From Ypsolopha sequella (lineage: Eukaryota > Arthropoda > Insecta > Lepidoptera > Ypsolophidae): a DNA stretch of 64,000 nucleotides. The position numbers were made by a program, and so were the translations under genes. The notes under the pieces were generated by a model, which was not told the DNA's origin, made no database searches, and saw only the letters and a list, made by a program, of their open reading frames with translations. The stretch's first letter is position 1; every line of letters begins with the position of its first letter. The stretch is taken from assembly GCA_934047225.1 (NCBI GenBank), contig OW203988.1:11814229-11878228 (forward strand), in the 5' to 3' direction. Below, in pieces: positions 34,084 through 47,600 of the stretch.

Positions 34084-34832
34084 AATTCCAAACCGTAGTA
34101 CGCCGCAATGTACTCAAAAGCGGCAAGGAACTCGCAGCCGTGACGCAGACTCGCTCGAAGTGGAGCCTCGGTGTATATTGACTATTGAAGGAGGCAGCCG
34201 CTACGTTGCTATGCGCTCGCGGCCCGTCGTAGTGATTCCTTGACGCCCGGGTGCTGAAACTGTTCGGCAAATCTCTTTATACCAAAATATTTTGGCTCTT
34301 TCGAAAAATAGGTAACTACTTATAGCCTATAATTATAGTACAATTTATAGTAGTATTTATACTTATACTATAAGTTATAGGTAGATAAGATAGTGACTTG
34401 AAAAGAGTTGTAGGTTAAAACTATCTCTTGACAAAAGATGTATAGCAATGTATTCGAAATAATCGTAGTTTTGTGAAATATTTTTAATTATATATGGAAA
34501 ACGCCGTTCGCGCAATTGAAGCCACGAATTTGTAACAATAATGATTGGACGTACTTCCGTTTATAATTATGTAAGTATGGGAAAACGCCGTTCGCGCAAT
34601 CGAAGCCACGAATTTGTAATTCTAAAATTGGGCGTACTTCCCTCTCGTTTAGCCGGAATCTGCGTTTGCCTGGCAGATCCTGCTGTTGTGATGCTGCGCC
34701 GAAGTATCTTCTACAGCATTCTTGTAGTTTGACGATAATATGACTCCATTAATTGTTCTTGTACTACGTCGTACGTCGCAATTTGTCGGCGACGTTAGCG
34801 GTTCTTGTAGATCACGTCGGAAGGTCACCAAA
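34084..34832 (-). other. BEL/Pao leader and primer binding site
   Basis: Non-coding leader between 5' LTR and gag. On the minus strand TTTGGTGACC follows the LTR and is the likely primer binding site. Contains the direct duplication listed separately. A 71-aa ORF at 34055-34270 overlaps the gag start in another frame and has no family features. Confidence 0.6.
34495..34642 (-). repeat. 84-bp direct duplication in the BEL/Pao leader
   Basis: Two copies sharing AAAACGCCGTTCGCGCAA, AAGCCACGAATTTGTAA and GTACTTCC, offset by 84 bases (34498 and 34582). The copies differ at several positions, so the duplication predates this insertion. Confidence 0.85.
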
Positions 34833-35033
34833 TGTTGGTAAGGGTGACCATAATAATAGCTTCGTGAATTTTGTTGTTTTTGGTTTATTTGTAGCTTTTA
34901 GTACATCGACATGATAAAAAGGAATTACAATAATAAAGACATTTTTTAATGTGTCAGACAGAAGTCAATAGAAGTTGCATAGCTGCCAGTACAGTTTTCT
35001 TCGTGGAGTTTCTACTGGAGCGCAGCGTAAACA
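34833..35033 (-). repeat. BEL/Pao 5' LTR
   Basis: 201 bp; the promoter-proximal LTR for this minus-strand element. Followed outward by the CTAAG duplication. Confidence 0.95.
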
Positions 35034-35113
35034 CTAAGTAAATACAATATTTTAAGAGATAATTAAGTGGTGAAACTTATGTTTCCTATCATTTCATATT
35101 TATTGCCAATATT

Positions 35114-35370
35114 AAAGCCCTATGCCCTAGCATTCAAAATTAGTGTTCTGTGGGCATATAAAACCCTCTTAGATAAACTATGAAACTATTTCAGTATCAA
35201 AGCCCTATGCCCTTACATTCAAAGTTTAAGTTCTTTGGACTTATAAAGCCCTCTCAAATAAACAATGAAACTATTTCAATATCAAAGCCCTATGTCCTTA
35301 CATTCAAAATTGGAATTCTTTGGACTTATAAAGCCCTCTCAGATAAGTAAACAATGAAACTATTTGTCAA
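35114..35370. repeat. Three tandem copies of an 85-bp unit
   Basis: Units start at 35114, 35199 and 35284 with AAAGCCCTATG and share CTTATAAAGCCCTCT and AACAATGAAACTATTT. The second and third copies are closer to each other than to the first. The unit contains TATAAAGCC, but no coding potential. Confidence 0.85.
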
Positions 35371-36960
35371 ACAAACTAGTCAACAACAACCTATTCCTGA
35401 ACCACTAACTCTAATTTTCAGACGTCCCTATCTACTTGAAAACTTGTAACCTATCATAATTGAATTTATTGACCTATTTTCCCTGAACAATGAAGAAAGT
35501 TACCTAAAACCTCCCACTATGCATAATTTCTCAAAAAAAACCTATTAATGTCCTAACAATAGACTTGAATTTTGGAATTTACCTACCTAACATTTGGCCC
35601 TAAAATCAAATGTTCCTAGGCTTTTAAATGTGTGAATTTTCAAAGCTAGAGATCCGTCACCTCACATTTACAATTAAACGTGTGTGTGGTTGTATATTGT
35701 GCTAGCAAACACCATACAACCCCTCAACTAATCGACAGAAAGAAGTGAGGCAAGTTGAAACCTCTCTGTGTGCCTAACACCCTAAAACTTTGCCCTACTC
35801 AGACAGGGGGTGATACAGTAGGTAAAAAGGACGTCACCCCGCTGGCTGGGATAGCCTATATGATCATGTGTATATATAAATATATAGATATGAGACCATG
35901 ACCAGCTCAGTCAGATGACAAAGGATAGAACAAATCGCAGCCTCTTCACGGCTCGGACGCTTTGCCATAAACATCGCCTTTCATGGAGGATGTGTTTCCA
36001 GTATGTAAAACTGGCGCAAGGCCATCCCAGACGCTTGCTTCCCTCCAGAGGAGGTTAAAACTAAATTCTGTCGTTCACACCAGTAGGTGACCCGAATTTA
36101 GCCCAGTGCGACTTCCGCTCTGTAAGCTCCCTGCCTGACTCTTCAAAATTTCCCAGCGACTAGCCCTATGCCATTGCTACCCTGGTACATCTTCCCGTTT
36201 CCACGTCCGGCATTACTAAGAAGAGACCATACTCCCTTCCCTCCCCATCAACCCCTGAATCGACCTATGCACTATTACATTATTTAGGTACGTACTTTAA
36301 TTTCGGAACTTGAAAAGACGAATATCGAACCCTTTACATAACGCGGAATCTAACTCGTTCGCTCGTTCACCCTACACGAATTCAAACGCGTTTGTGTCAA
36401 TCGCCGAGTCGGAAAAGTCAAAAACTATTGACCATAACCGAATCTATTTACGAAAAAAGGGCATTCCGCCACCTAAAAGCTAACGCGAACGCAAAAAGGT
36501 CCCGAGACCTAACGAACAGATAGATTGACACATTCCGTATTTTAATCGCAAATTCCGAAAACAAAATCACTATTAAAACAAACAAAAACTTCCCCAAACA
36601 AACTCAAAAATGAACTACACCTTTAAGACTTCTTGCAGCACTTCCACTGACGGCGGTGTAAAATTGAATGAAACCCCACCCTACATTTCACCCATTTATA
36701 TACTAAGTGTGATATCAGCGTTATCAGTGCAACCGGCGTAATCGGTGCCATGGGCGTTTTCGTGCAGAACGAACAAAAGTGAGACAAACAAACAAGAGTA
36801 ATAGAGATGGTAACATAACAACAAAACATGGCAACAGCATATACTAGGCGTAAGCAGGACAGGACAAAAATATACGAGTAAGAGTGAAAGAGATAGACAC
36901 ATGGTGACAAGCCTCAGGCGTCATCTAGTCTACGTGGCAACAACTTTGTAGCTAATTTAG
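35371..36960 (-). mobile_element. Unclassified element-like region
   Basis: A long stretch whose plus strand is poor in G, with GC-richer islands at 35840-36250 and a TATATAAATGGG box on the minus strand at about 36698-36710. No ORF longer than about 95 codons. It looks like leader or terminal sequence of a large transposable element, oriented minus, into which the BEL/Pao copy inserted. I could not find a matching second end inside the window. Confidence 0.3.
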
Positions 36961-38504
36961 AGTTCACGCATAAATGGAAACCATAATGTTTGAAATTGAA
37001 AGTTTATTCTTAATTCCTTCCATATTGGACCGATTGCTTGGGCCAGTGGTTGAGTTTACTGTATTTATCATTTAAAATCAGTTATTCTACGCGATCGATT
37101 TCAATTTGCTTTATTTATTTAAACGTGATTTATTTGATTACATACAACAATCTTCCTGCCCATTTTCATAACATTTATTTGTGAATTGAGACGTGAACAG
37201 ATGAGGTACGATCTGTTACACCGTGACATTCTGGCCTCTCGAAAATCGTTTGTATGGCGACACTGGATGGGTTAAGTGCATATAAACATTTTTGTTATTA
37301 TTTTACTTTATTATTATTATACTCAAATAAAAAAATACAATTATTACTTGTCGTCTACTACAACAGTAAAAAAATAAAAGCTCAGCATGTATTTTTACAC
37401 ATTTTTCATTAATTGTTCTGAAAATATAGGAGCTTATGCTTTTGACTCGCTTTTGACTAGTTATATTTATTTAGGGTTACGAAAAATCTCTTTTTTGTTT
37501 TCTATAAAATAGGTCACGTTTAAATACTAGACAATATTTTTATACCTACTTAAACTTAGAGGAAACGTAAAGGCTAGAAGGCGCTAGTTGCATGATTTTG
37601 TGTGCAATTTATAAAATGATTATAATTAATCAACGTCATCTTGATTCTGATTTCTATCAAGTCTTATTATATTAACCGTGCATCATTGGACAGCATCAGT
37701 AAAGAAAATGTTAAGGTGCATGACGAATGCACTCAATGTGTGCAATCGATAAGGTTTGTAATGTATGAGAATACAGGATTTTGGTATTCATTTTAACACT
37801 AATGGTAAAATTGGTAGTGGCCGAGTTGTACAGCGCTCGCCGTTAAGGCGCTACGGAAAAATAAATCGAAACTTTTAGAACTTGCATATCTACTTCAGTA
37901 AAGAAGGTATTATTTTGATAAAATAAGATATTCATTTTGAAATCTTTTTCTAGGGATCTGTTAAACAGAAACGCGATTGGAGAAATTCGGCTCGATAAAA
38001 ATATTTATTAAAATGAGGTCCTTTTCAACACCATTTCTCCTGGTTTGATAATTTGAAATGACATTTGAACTATGATTATACTTTATTAGATGAGTTTTAA
38101 CAGTATTAAGAACCTGAGGGCCTATTATGTATCTCAAGTTGCCATCTGGACTGGGTGTCTATCAACAAAAACATACATATACTATCGAATTCCGATTGTT
38201 TTAGAATATACTCGTATTCGCACTTGAAGTGACGACACAGTTTGTGAGTAGTTATTATTTAATAATTACCCATTAATGGCAATTTTGAAATTTCAGTTTT
38301 TAGCTATGTTTTTGATGATAGGCACCTAGTCCAGTTGACAACTAAAGATACAGAATAAAGGGGCTGGTTAAACAAATTTTTGATAGCAACTTGAGCACAT
38401 TTTTTATTAATAAAAAATAGTAATTTTTCTTCTTTTCCTCGAATTTGTCCCTCCCGCACTGAAGGTTTTTTCGCATATGGAGTAACAGAGACGCTAAAAC
38501 ATTT
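36961..38504. other. Intergenic, nothing recognised
   Basis: AT-rich DNA. A short GGCCGAGTTGTACAGCGCTCGCCG stretch near 37820 recalls a tRNA-Ser-like A box but has no matching B box. Confidence 0.4.
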
Positions 38505-38775
38505 ACATATCGCCTTAAATCCGAGGTCGTGCGTTCAATCACCACGATGTGCATTAATTTGTGTAAGGTCTGCCTGCTCCGGAAGTACTCGGATTTTGTG
38601 CCCTAAGTACGGCGATAGGGCTCATTACCCATAAAATTTGGAACATAATAACAATCGGTAAAGAGCGGGTGTACCAATTGTGGACTGCGATTTGCCATTC
38701 ACAGTGTGAAAGTCTTCAGAACACCCCTGACATCTGTTCGGGGATTCATGTCGTGACGATATATTTTATGTTTTT
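38505..38775 (+). mobile_element. SINE copy, diverged 5' half
   Basis: Shares the B-box-like GTGCGTTCAATCACC, the body block TACGGCGATAGGGCTC, and the 3' end CGGGGATTCATGTCGTGACGATATATTTTATG with the SINE at 2252. The tRNA head is degraded. Confidence 0.7.
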
Positions 38776-39066
38776 AGGATTCCGTACCCAAAGGGTAACC
38801 AACGGAACCCTATTACTAAGAATCCGCTGTCCGTCTGTCTGTCCGTCTGTCCGTCTGTCACTAGGCTGTATCTCATGAACCGTGATAGTTAGACAGTTGA
38901 AATTTTCACAGATGATGTATTTTTGTTGTCGCTATAACAAAAAATGCTAAAAACAGAATAAAATAAATATTTGAGGGGGCTCCCATACAACAGACATGTT
39001 TTTTTTGATAATGGTACGGAATTCTTCGTGCGCTAGTCCGACTCGCACTTGGCCGGTTTTTTTTTA
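38776..39066 (+). repeat. GGTTCCGTA-type repeat, complete short form
   Basis: Begins AGGATTCCGTACCCAAAGG and contains (CCGTCTGT)n and TTGAAATTTTCACAGA. It ends CGACTCGCACTTGGCCGG followed by a T run. About 85% similar in layout to 55829-56122. Abutted directly to the 3' end of the SINE at 38505. Confidence 0.75.
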
Positions 39067-39469
39067 TTATTGCTCATAACAAAACCCAACTGAAGCTTCA
39101 GTGTCTGTCTGTTTGTCTAAATCGCATCCACGAAAATATTTCATGAAATGGTATCATTTATAATCATTTTAAATGTTTATTTAATTATTTATGGTTTAAT
39201 TCAATGACATTCACTTATTGGCTTAATTTTTAATTTTTGAATTTCATTTATAATGCATGTTTTTTATAATTCATTTACCTTTTTTGTACTAAATTTTCAA
39301 CTTTTTGACTGATCAACTCTATTGGTGGTGGCTTGGGGCAGTAGGAGATTATGAAGAATGACCACTTGAGCAAATTTGTCACAAGGGTTCTTTATTCCTA
39401 TTTCTCGTTTTTGAATTCAAACAATAATATTAAAATTTACTATCAGAATTTCAGCAGTGTTAGTGTTAA

Positions 39470-39700
39470 CTCATGAGGACCTGTGTTCAACTCGTGCCTG
39501 CTGATCGACTTAGCAACAATGAGCTTTTCGGAAGGTATGTGCATAATCTTCGTGTACTTACCACCTAAAAAGCGTGTATTTGTGCCCGGAGCAAATTGAT
39601 TAATGATAAGGTTCGCCTAAAGATCGTTAGTGAAAAACAGTGTACGATTATTTACTGTTTCAGTAACAGCGAAACCTTGGAGACATATATACATATAGGA
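39470..39700 (+). mobile_element. Old SINE copy
   Basis: Recognisable blocks: ATGAGCTTTTCGGAAGG, CTTACCACCT, AAAAGCGTGTATTTGTGCCC. Strongly diverged from the other copies. Confidence 0.5.
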
Positions 39701-39849
39701 ATATTCTTTCTTATTTTTAATAGATGGTGATTTTTTTGGGATGAATTGTAATTAAATCGTCTCTGCCCGTTGTTAGCAATTAATAGCGTTTTTGTTTTAA
39801 CTCAATAGGGCACTTGGTTCAAAAATTACAACCACACTGTATATCGCGA

Positions 39850-40030
39850 CGACATATTCTTTTGTCTACTTCGATACTGCAATAAGGCATTTGCAACATC
39901 AAAAGCAGTTTTATAAGTACCTAGATTGTTTATCCGATGTTATAATATTACATTATAATACAGCGATTCTGCACTGATATTGACTTAATTTATTATAAAA
40001 CCACTAGATGCCCAATCAATAACAGAGACG
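39850..40030 (+). repeat. Dispersed repeat shared with 60975-61190
   Basis: Common blocks are ATCAAAA(A/G)CAGTTT, AAGTACCT, TTGTTTATCC/TTGTTTGTC, and CAGCGATTCTGC / TAGCGTTTCTGC followed by CCAATCAA. Same orientation in both places; class unknown. Confidence 0.5.
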
Positions 40031-41523
40031 AGAAATACCTTATTTCTTAAACCACGCCCCTTTTATCCTGATTGGCCTTCAAGGCAGCATTACCGGAACG
40101 ACGCACGGAACGAATGTCTTCTTCCCATTTTTCGTGAAATTGGTAGTTGAAAATATTATAAATAAAGACGATATTCTTGATGGTCCTAGATAAAGTATTG
40201 TGTGCAACTGAACATAATTAGACATTGGTATACTCGTGGAAAATTATGTTACAGTTGGCCAAAATACTATTTTGTCGTTTACCAGAATAACATTTTTGCT
40301 ACAAACTTAGCGTTCTCAGATTTGTTGTGTATTTAGGTTAATATAATTCATTGGATTCTTATTCGTTGCTTGCTGCTCATCTAATTTTGATAAATCGTAA
40401 ATTACTACTGATCGAATTCGGATATTGAGAAATTATATCAAGGCATCGAAATTATGACATAGTTATTTAAATTTAGCTAATTAATAATGTGTTTTCGCAT
40501 TAATTGTGTTAAAAATCTAAAAAAGGACACCCATATTCATAAAAACAAATGCTTATTTATATTTTATATTCGTTTTCTATTAATATTATTTTACAAAGGA
40601 CATTTTAATTCAAGCTGGACTTTTAAGAAATTTACAATACAATTTATTTCTGGTTCAAACTTGGAGCTACTTTTATTTAAAGTCTAAAATTAAAGTTAAC
40701 ATTTAACTTTCGTGGTTTGCAGTAATTTTCTAGGCCAATGTTTCAGACATTCCCAGCTACGCATCTAGTCATCTATTAACGTAACATTTAGATGCATAAA
40801 GTCTAATATTACAACAATAATACACGTGTTTCTGTACGATTATATTCCTATTATTATCAGATTTATACAGGTTTCAGTTGCAAAAGCTCTACTTATAGGT
40901 GAACACTATGTAATAGCCTTTTCGGGCCATCCTTTATACTAACTGCTCTGAATCCTCACTTGTGTCCGTCTTTCTGCAAGTGGATTCTGTTGATTAGAGA
41001 ACAAAGACTTGTTTTGCTCTTTACTGCCACTTCTAAATAGTATCTAGTTAGCATTAACAACATTAGTTTCTTGGGCATGTACTCATAACAGTTCTTATTC
41101 GCTTGCCATAAGTGATAAAGTCATATAAAAAGATACCTTGAACTGTAGATACCTACAACATAACAAACGCTCGTAGTCAGTTTTAATATTAAAAACTGCT
41201 GTAATAATGCAGAAAGTTACCCGATACATAGGGCTACCGACTGTACGCCTGTAGTCTATTATGGTCACTTACTTGTCTAACCTATTTTCTAAGTTCAAAT
41301 ATTAACTTGCTGGTAACTTCACATTTTCATGAGGTTTACTAAACAATAACAAATTAAACGAATTATTTTTCATGTCGGCACCAAACAATGGCAAGTCTTG
41401 ACAAATTTCAGTCTATCTTATTCATGAATTTCGACGCATGGAAGGATTTGTAGACGGTGCCAACATTTCCCATATATAAAGCTTCGGAGACCAATCACAA
41501 ATTTAGAGTCAAAATATATTATT
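40031..41523. other. 3' flank of cuticle gene 2, nothing recognised
   Basis: AT-rich DNA downstream of gene 2 with no supported feature; no canonical poly-A signal seen close to the stop codon. Confidence 0.4.
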
Positions 41524-41670
41524 CTATCCTCTCGAAGGCTTGAAGGGCGCTGGCGCAGGTTTATACTGAGGTTGTGAGTTGGAGCCGGTAGATGGAGGTA
41601 GTGTCTTCAAGTAGTCAAGAGCTTTCTGTATCGCTGGAGGAATCGGTGGTGGCGTTGGAAGGTGTTCACC
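41524..41670 (-). CDS. Cuticle gene 2, coding exon 4 and stop
   Basis: 147 bases from acceptor TTTCCAG to TAG. Encodes [20 protein letters not shown] and a Pro/Ser/Lys-rich tail ending in PSRG. Confidence 0.95.
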   Translation of the reverse strand, partial: GEHLPTPPPIPPAIQKALDYLKTLPPSTGSNSQPQYKPAPAPFKPSRG

Positions 41671-44600
41671 CTGGAAAGATTCCCAAATGAGAAATTATAT
41701 TTTCTTAATTTGAAATATTCATGATTAACATAATTTTATTAATAGAAGGATTATTAGTAAACTTGTGCTCATTTAATAATTTGCAAATTAATTTGCATAG
41801 GATCTTTAAAGATGTCTCGTATTTATTTCTTGGATTGAATTATATCAAAAGTGAATGAAATTTTTATACAAAATTGATAAACTTTAATTTTTTTGTATTA
41901 GTATAATGGCTTCACGGTATATAATTATGTAGGTCCCATACTTCGGGTCCGAGTTCATGCGTTTTAAGACACGCAGGTTCCATCAAAGTATGTATTTTCC
42001 AGCACTGTTGTGCCAGTGGCAAAATATCAAACATGAAGAAATCGGAAGAAAGTATGCAGTAGCTGCAAAGCGTTATTGTTTATCTGCCATCGATCTTCGG
42101 CATGCGGGCATGTAACTTGGTATTTGCGGTGACATTTGCACACGCGCCTTGATTGGCCAACTGGTAACCATGGCAACTCATCTACGCTGAAGCAACAACT
42201 AGGCATCTCCCGCAGCATGTGTTTACAAACTTTATTATTGAGTCAGGCACTAAAGTTTTCTGTGATTTCTAATGGAAACACACCCAGTGGCCTGTTTTAG
42301 ATTCGATTGAGAAATAGAATCTCTTATAGTTTTTTTTTTTTTGGTCTATTTGTAGGGTTCCACACTAGAAAGGTACCAAACAGGACCCTAATACTAAGCC
42401 TCCGCTGTCTGTCTGTCTGTTCGTTCGTCCGTCCGTCTATCACAGGGGTCTACAGCTTCAGCCGTAACAGGTAGCCAGTTGAAATTTTCACAGAATACGT
42501 GTTAATATGGCCTCTTTCATGGCAAATATTAAAAAAGCATAGCCAGTCAAGGGGACTGCTGACAGAATTAAAAACTTTTCACTGCTGGTTAACCGCAACA
42601 CGTCATAGCATGTCGGTGACGCGAGCCCTTTCGATTTTCCTCTACCAAAAATCGCACAACGCGCTTAACGAAGTTAAAACTAAATCAAAATTAAAATCTT
42701 CTTTGTTACAAGTTTCAAAAGAGTGACATAGGCTAATTTTTACCCCGGAAACCTGCAAACTAAATCAGCGCGAACAAAGCGGCGGGCAAAAGCTAGTTTA
42801 AAATAAAACAACAAATAATAAAAAAAATGGGTTCCGTATTCGCAAGGTGCCGAATTGGTGTTGCTATGGCGTCTATATTGTTATTAATTGCCATAATGTT
42901 TAATGGCTCCGTAACCATATTGTGTGGTGGTACGGTTTGTGCGCGGGTCTGCCTCGCGCTTGGCCACATTATTTCTGTGAATTCTGTGTTTTACAAAACT
43001 TTTGATCTCAAAAACTAAAACATCTAAAAATTTAGGAAGGCCTTTCAAAAATGGCATCGACAACATATAGATGGAATTGTGATAATAAAAAAAAGAGAAA
43101 TTTGGAATTGGAAATATTTAAGATTTAAGGGTTCCATCACACATACTCGGGCACTCGTACGTACAATTTTGACGAATTTGAATCAGATATTTGAAGATGA
43201 AATTAATTGTCAAGGCAAACATGTTGCTTTGATTTTATCACGTTCTTTTCAACCAATTTTAATGTTATGGTTACAACACGTTGTCGTAGTTTAAAGTTTA
43301 GTAGTGCTTTACAAGGTATTGAGTAAAGTGTTACATACGACTTACTAACTAAATAGGTTTATTGTCTAGTAACTATAGTTAATGTATGTCATATATATTC
43401 ATACCTATCGGACATTAGTCAGTGTTGAAGTACCAATCAATACTTGATAATTGCTATAGATGTGTAATTAAACTTGTAAAATTGAATATCAATCGTATAA
43501 AACATTACGAATTTTAGCTCAAAATTAATAAACAGCTAACCTCAAATTTTTAAACTAAAATATTTAAATTTTTTATATGTCGTGGGCAGATCGAATAAAA
43601 TCGAAAATCTTTTACAAAAAGACAAAAATAAATGCGACAACCATTGACGTAGTAGGTCAATGGCGACAAAGAACGGAGCGAAGCGGAGCGTGTTAGGTTT
43701 ACATGTAAATATATTTGGAGAACCGAGCGAAGCGGAGTGGAGCAAGGTAACCTCCCTAGTTTTAACAGAAATATGATATGCCCAGGTAGATCATGATATG
43801 CCCAATTTTACGATGTGCCGACGACAGTTAAACTACTTTAGCGCAGACAGACAACTTTAGTCACATATGGCAGTTTGTGAAAAATTTATAAAAGATAAGA
43901 AAATTTGGCACAGGATTATCGATTTTAGAGAAACTTTTTTTTTTATATTTTATTTATCCTATTACGTCAATTACACGAAATACACAAATGTAATTACTTG
44001 CCGGTTTCGTTTACCGGATAAATCAAAACATTCTTCCAAAAAAACAATGAAAATGTGTAAAAATTGTTGTGTAATCTTTGCTTCAGGATCTATGAAGATT
44101 TATATTAAATAATTTTTAAAAATTAACAATAAATTACGAGTTACATAAAAGCCTGGTCACGAACAAGTAAGATTCCCGACGGCAAGATGTCAAGGCCCGC
44201 TATTCACATGTCCAGTTTATATCATACGGCTCTGAAGGTGTTAATGTTATTTTTATTACACTTTTTAGAGTTCTGTTATTAAAATTTAACCTGTTTTATT
44301 TTAATAACCTGTAAATAATTTTACCTGTAATAACAGTAGGGTGGAGCGAATTTTGCGTTTTTTGCAATTTTCATTTGGGTACAGTGCGGAATAGTTGCTA
44401 CAAATCAACTTTTTTTTTTTTTTAAATGAAAATCTCTTTTTACTTTTTATACTGCCCCAGTTTTATTATGCTGAAGTTGAAAGAACATGAAAATGTAAAA
44501 GCGATATCATGAAATTTCAAAACATGATTTGATTATTTTTTTTTTAACTCGCAGTTTCATGCAGGTGGAGAGAAGAATACAGAAATTCAACAATAGCGTC

Positions 44601-47600
44601 ACATAAGAAAAATTCGTATAAAGTTCGAAATAATAAAACGTACAAAATTGTTGAAATTTTTGTATGTTTATGTAGTTTTTTTTAAGTGAGTCTACGTTTA
44701 GCATTATAAAAATGATTATTATGTTAATTATTACTACGTTTTAGTTAATATTAGCACTCTGCTTATTTTGTTAGCATTAACACTACTTTAAAAAAATAAG
44801 TTTTTATTCTAACATCCTTTTCATTCCACCCAAAGGTTGACTGGAAGATATAGCTATTAGCAATAAGTGCCACCTTTGTACACAATGTCTGTTTTTTTTT
44901 TATGTGTTGTTAATTATTTATGTAGATTTACAAGTGAAATAAATAAAATAAATACTTTTTCATCGACTGAACCCGTGCTTGGTGTCCGACGGACACTTGT
45001 TTAAACTCTTTTGTTATTTACTATGCAATTTTAACATCTTCAAAAGGCTTGCCGCTGGTTGTGTATCCTTTTGGTCACAAGATGTAAGATACTTCACGCC
45101 CGTTTACAAATCAACAAGAATTTGCTTCTCCAAGTTCATGGTTTATGGATTTAATACGGCTATTTATTTAACGGATGCAACAATGAATAATTCTGCTTCA
45201 TATTATGCATGGACACGAAGAATTAAGTGGTTATAATGAAGGTAGTTTTTAATTGATTACTTGTTGTTTTTTTTGTCACATAACGTATTATAGTTAACGT
45301 ATTCCATTATTTTACGAATTTATCGCAAAGCATTTTGATATCTTAAGGCATTATCAATATCTATTTAGACTACCTGTATATCTAACTTTCTTTATTCTTG
45401 CATAAGATGGGAATGACGGTGTACGTAAAAACCCTTACAGGTTTCTGATACACCTTATTATTGTAAAATATGTATTTCTTTTAAGTTATCAAATAAATAT
45501 ATAAAATAAATAAATAAATAGTAATATTATATTATAGTTATTATTTTTAATTTCATTTTAATAAGAAAGTTAAACAAGTTGGTACCAGTTATGCATGTTT
45601 TTAATTTTTAGGTTATTACTGTGAGATATTTATGTTATATGAAGATATGACCTTTATGTTACCTCAAATTTAGCAGATTTGATTTGTCTAGTCTGAAACT
45701 ATTGAGGATATTAGGCCAATCTGATCAAAAGTATAGTTTATCACTAGCAGATTACGAAGTAAGTAATTATTTCATAATTTCTTATGTTGTTAACTTGCTA
45801 TAAGACCTATCTGTTAATGAAATTTTAAGTTTCTAAGTCCACAACTAGAAGCTGATTGTAGAAATATGTTTGGCTATAATTACTTGCATCTATTTCGAGA
45901 AGGCCTCGAAAAACCACAAAAAATGTTTGTCCCCCCCTTATCCCCAAAACTAGTGTACCAAAAAATAAGAAAAAGGTCATGGTATTATAATGTGCTTACG
46001 TAAAGATTACAGAATAAATAAAGCGATTGAGGAGTTCACGAAAACAAAATGACAAAATTAAATTTTTCATTCACGACTAGGAACCCTAGGAGTCTGACTT
46101 GCACTTGACCGGTTTTTTATTTATTTATTTACTTCCTACTTGCCCAATTTCATAGTTTCAAAATAAATAGAGTTATCTTAATTTTTTTATAATTTAGCAC
46201 ATGTGTTTCATGTAATAAGAAACAAAAAAAAAATTATAAGTATACCAAGTTCTACCCACGAAATTCACACGTTAAACGTTTAGCAGCACCAGCGTATGCG
46301 CTGCATACAATAGGGTAATTGGGCCGCTGAACATTTTATTTAAATTATTTTATGAGAATGTTTTTTACTGAACATCCCTTTTTACACCTTTCACACGAGT
46401 ATCAAATTTAAAAAAAAAAACGGCCAAGTGCGAATCAGACTCGCGTAACTAGGGTTCCGTATTGTGGATGATAAATTTAATTTTGTTATTTTTTTTCTTG
46501 AATTTGTCAACCGCTATATTTTTCCTGTAATCTTTACGTAAACACATATTACCACGATTTTTTTCATATTTATTGGTCCACCAGTTATTTAAAGATTTCT
46601 CGAAACTAGTGCCATTAAATATAGTATAAGTATATTTTTTTACAATCAGCTTTCTAATACCTACAATTTGATACCCATATTGTATTTTTGTAAAATATTT
46701 TTTTTATTTATTTTTCTTCTTTTTTTATATTTGTCATTTGTGCTCAATTTTTTTTTATCGCTATAATTTTCCTGTAATAAGCCAGTTATTATCTATAATT
46801 GACATTTTTTTTATATTTTTCGGTCTACTAGTTTCGGAGATAAGAGGGGAGGAAATACATATTTTTGGGGTTTTTTAAAGATTTTTCGAAACTAGTGCCA
46901 TTAAATATAGTATAAGTATATATTTTTACAGTTAACTTTTTAACACCTACAAATTGATACCCATTTGGTATTTTTTTTAAATATTGTTTTAATTTATTTT
47001 ACTTCTTTTTTTATAATTCTCATTTGGGCTCAAGTTTTTTTTATTTGTCATAGTTTTCCTGTAATTGGCCAGTTATGATCTATAATAGACACTTTTTTCA
47101 TATTTTTCGGTGTACCAGTTGTACAGAGATAATGGGGGGGGGACATACGTATTTTTGGGGTTTTTGAAAGATTGCTCGAATTCAGTGCCAGTAAATATTG
47201 TAAAAGTATATATTTTTACAATCAACTTCTCAACACCTACAATTTGATACCCATATCGTATTTTTAGGCTTATATTTTTTATTTATCTCACTCTTTTTTG
47301 GAAATATTTTAAACAATTTCAAATTTTTCACATTTTTTTTACACCCCTATATGTGGAAAAATTAATGCTATTTTGTGCCAAATTTTGTGTATTTATCTTT
47401 AACGGTTCTAAAGTTATGAGGCTGTGACATACGGACGGACGGACGGAGGTTCCTTTTGTACCTTTTAGGTAGTACGGAACCCTAATTACAATACGAAAAC
47501 ATTTTCACCTGAGGCTGGAACCCGTTCTCGTCAGCGATGTACGATAGCGCTATGAGGACGCCATCTGGCGACTTATAGCTGAACTTTCCTTCAGCGACCT

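Larger units (their letters stand above)
28586..35033 (-). mobile_element. BEL/Pao LTR retrotransposon, coding region broken
   Basis: 6,448 bp on the minus strand, flanked by the 5-bp duplication CTAAG (28581-28585 and 35034-35038). The 201-bp LTRs differ at one position (28729 G versus 34976 T). Order from the 5' end: LTR, leader with an 84-bp direct duplication, gag (DUF1759 type), zinc knuckles, protease (DUF1758 type), Pao-type RT, RNase H, integrase, LTR. The polyprotein is interrupted by one frameshift and one amber codon, so this copy cannot encode the full product despite its youth. Confidence 0.95.

Noticed and set aside
34055..34270. 71-aa minus-strand ORF before BEL/Pao gag
   Set aside because: It overlaps the gag start in another frame, has no domain features, and lies in the leader.
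37816..37855. tRNA-Ser-like start
   Set aside because: Only an A-box-like stretch is present; no B box or acceptor pairing.
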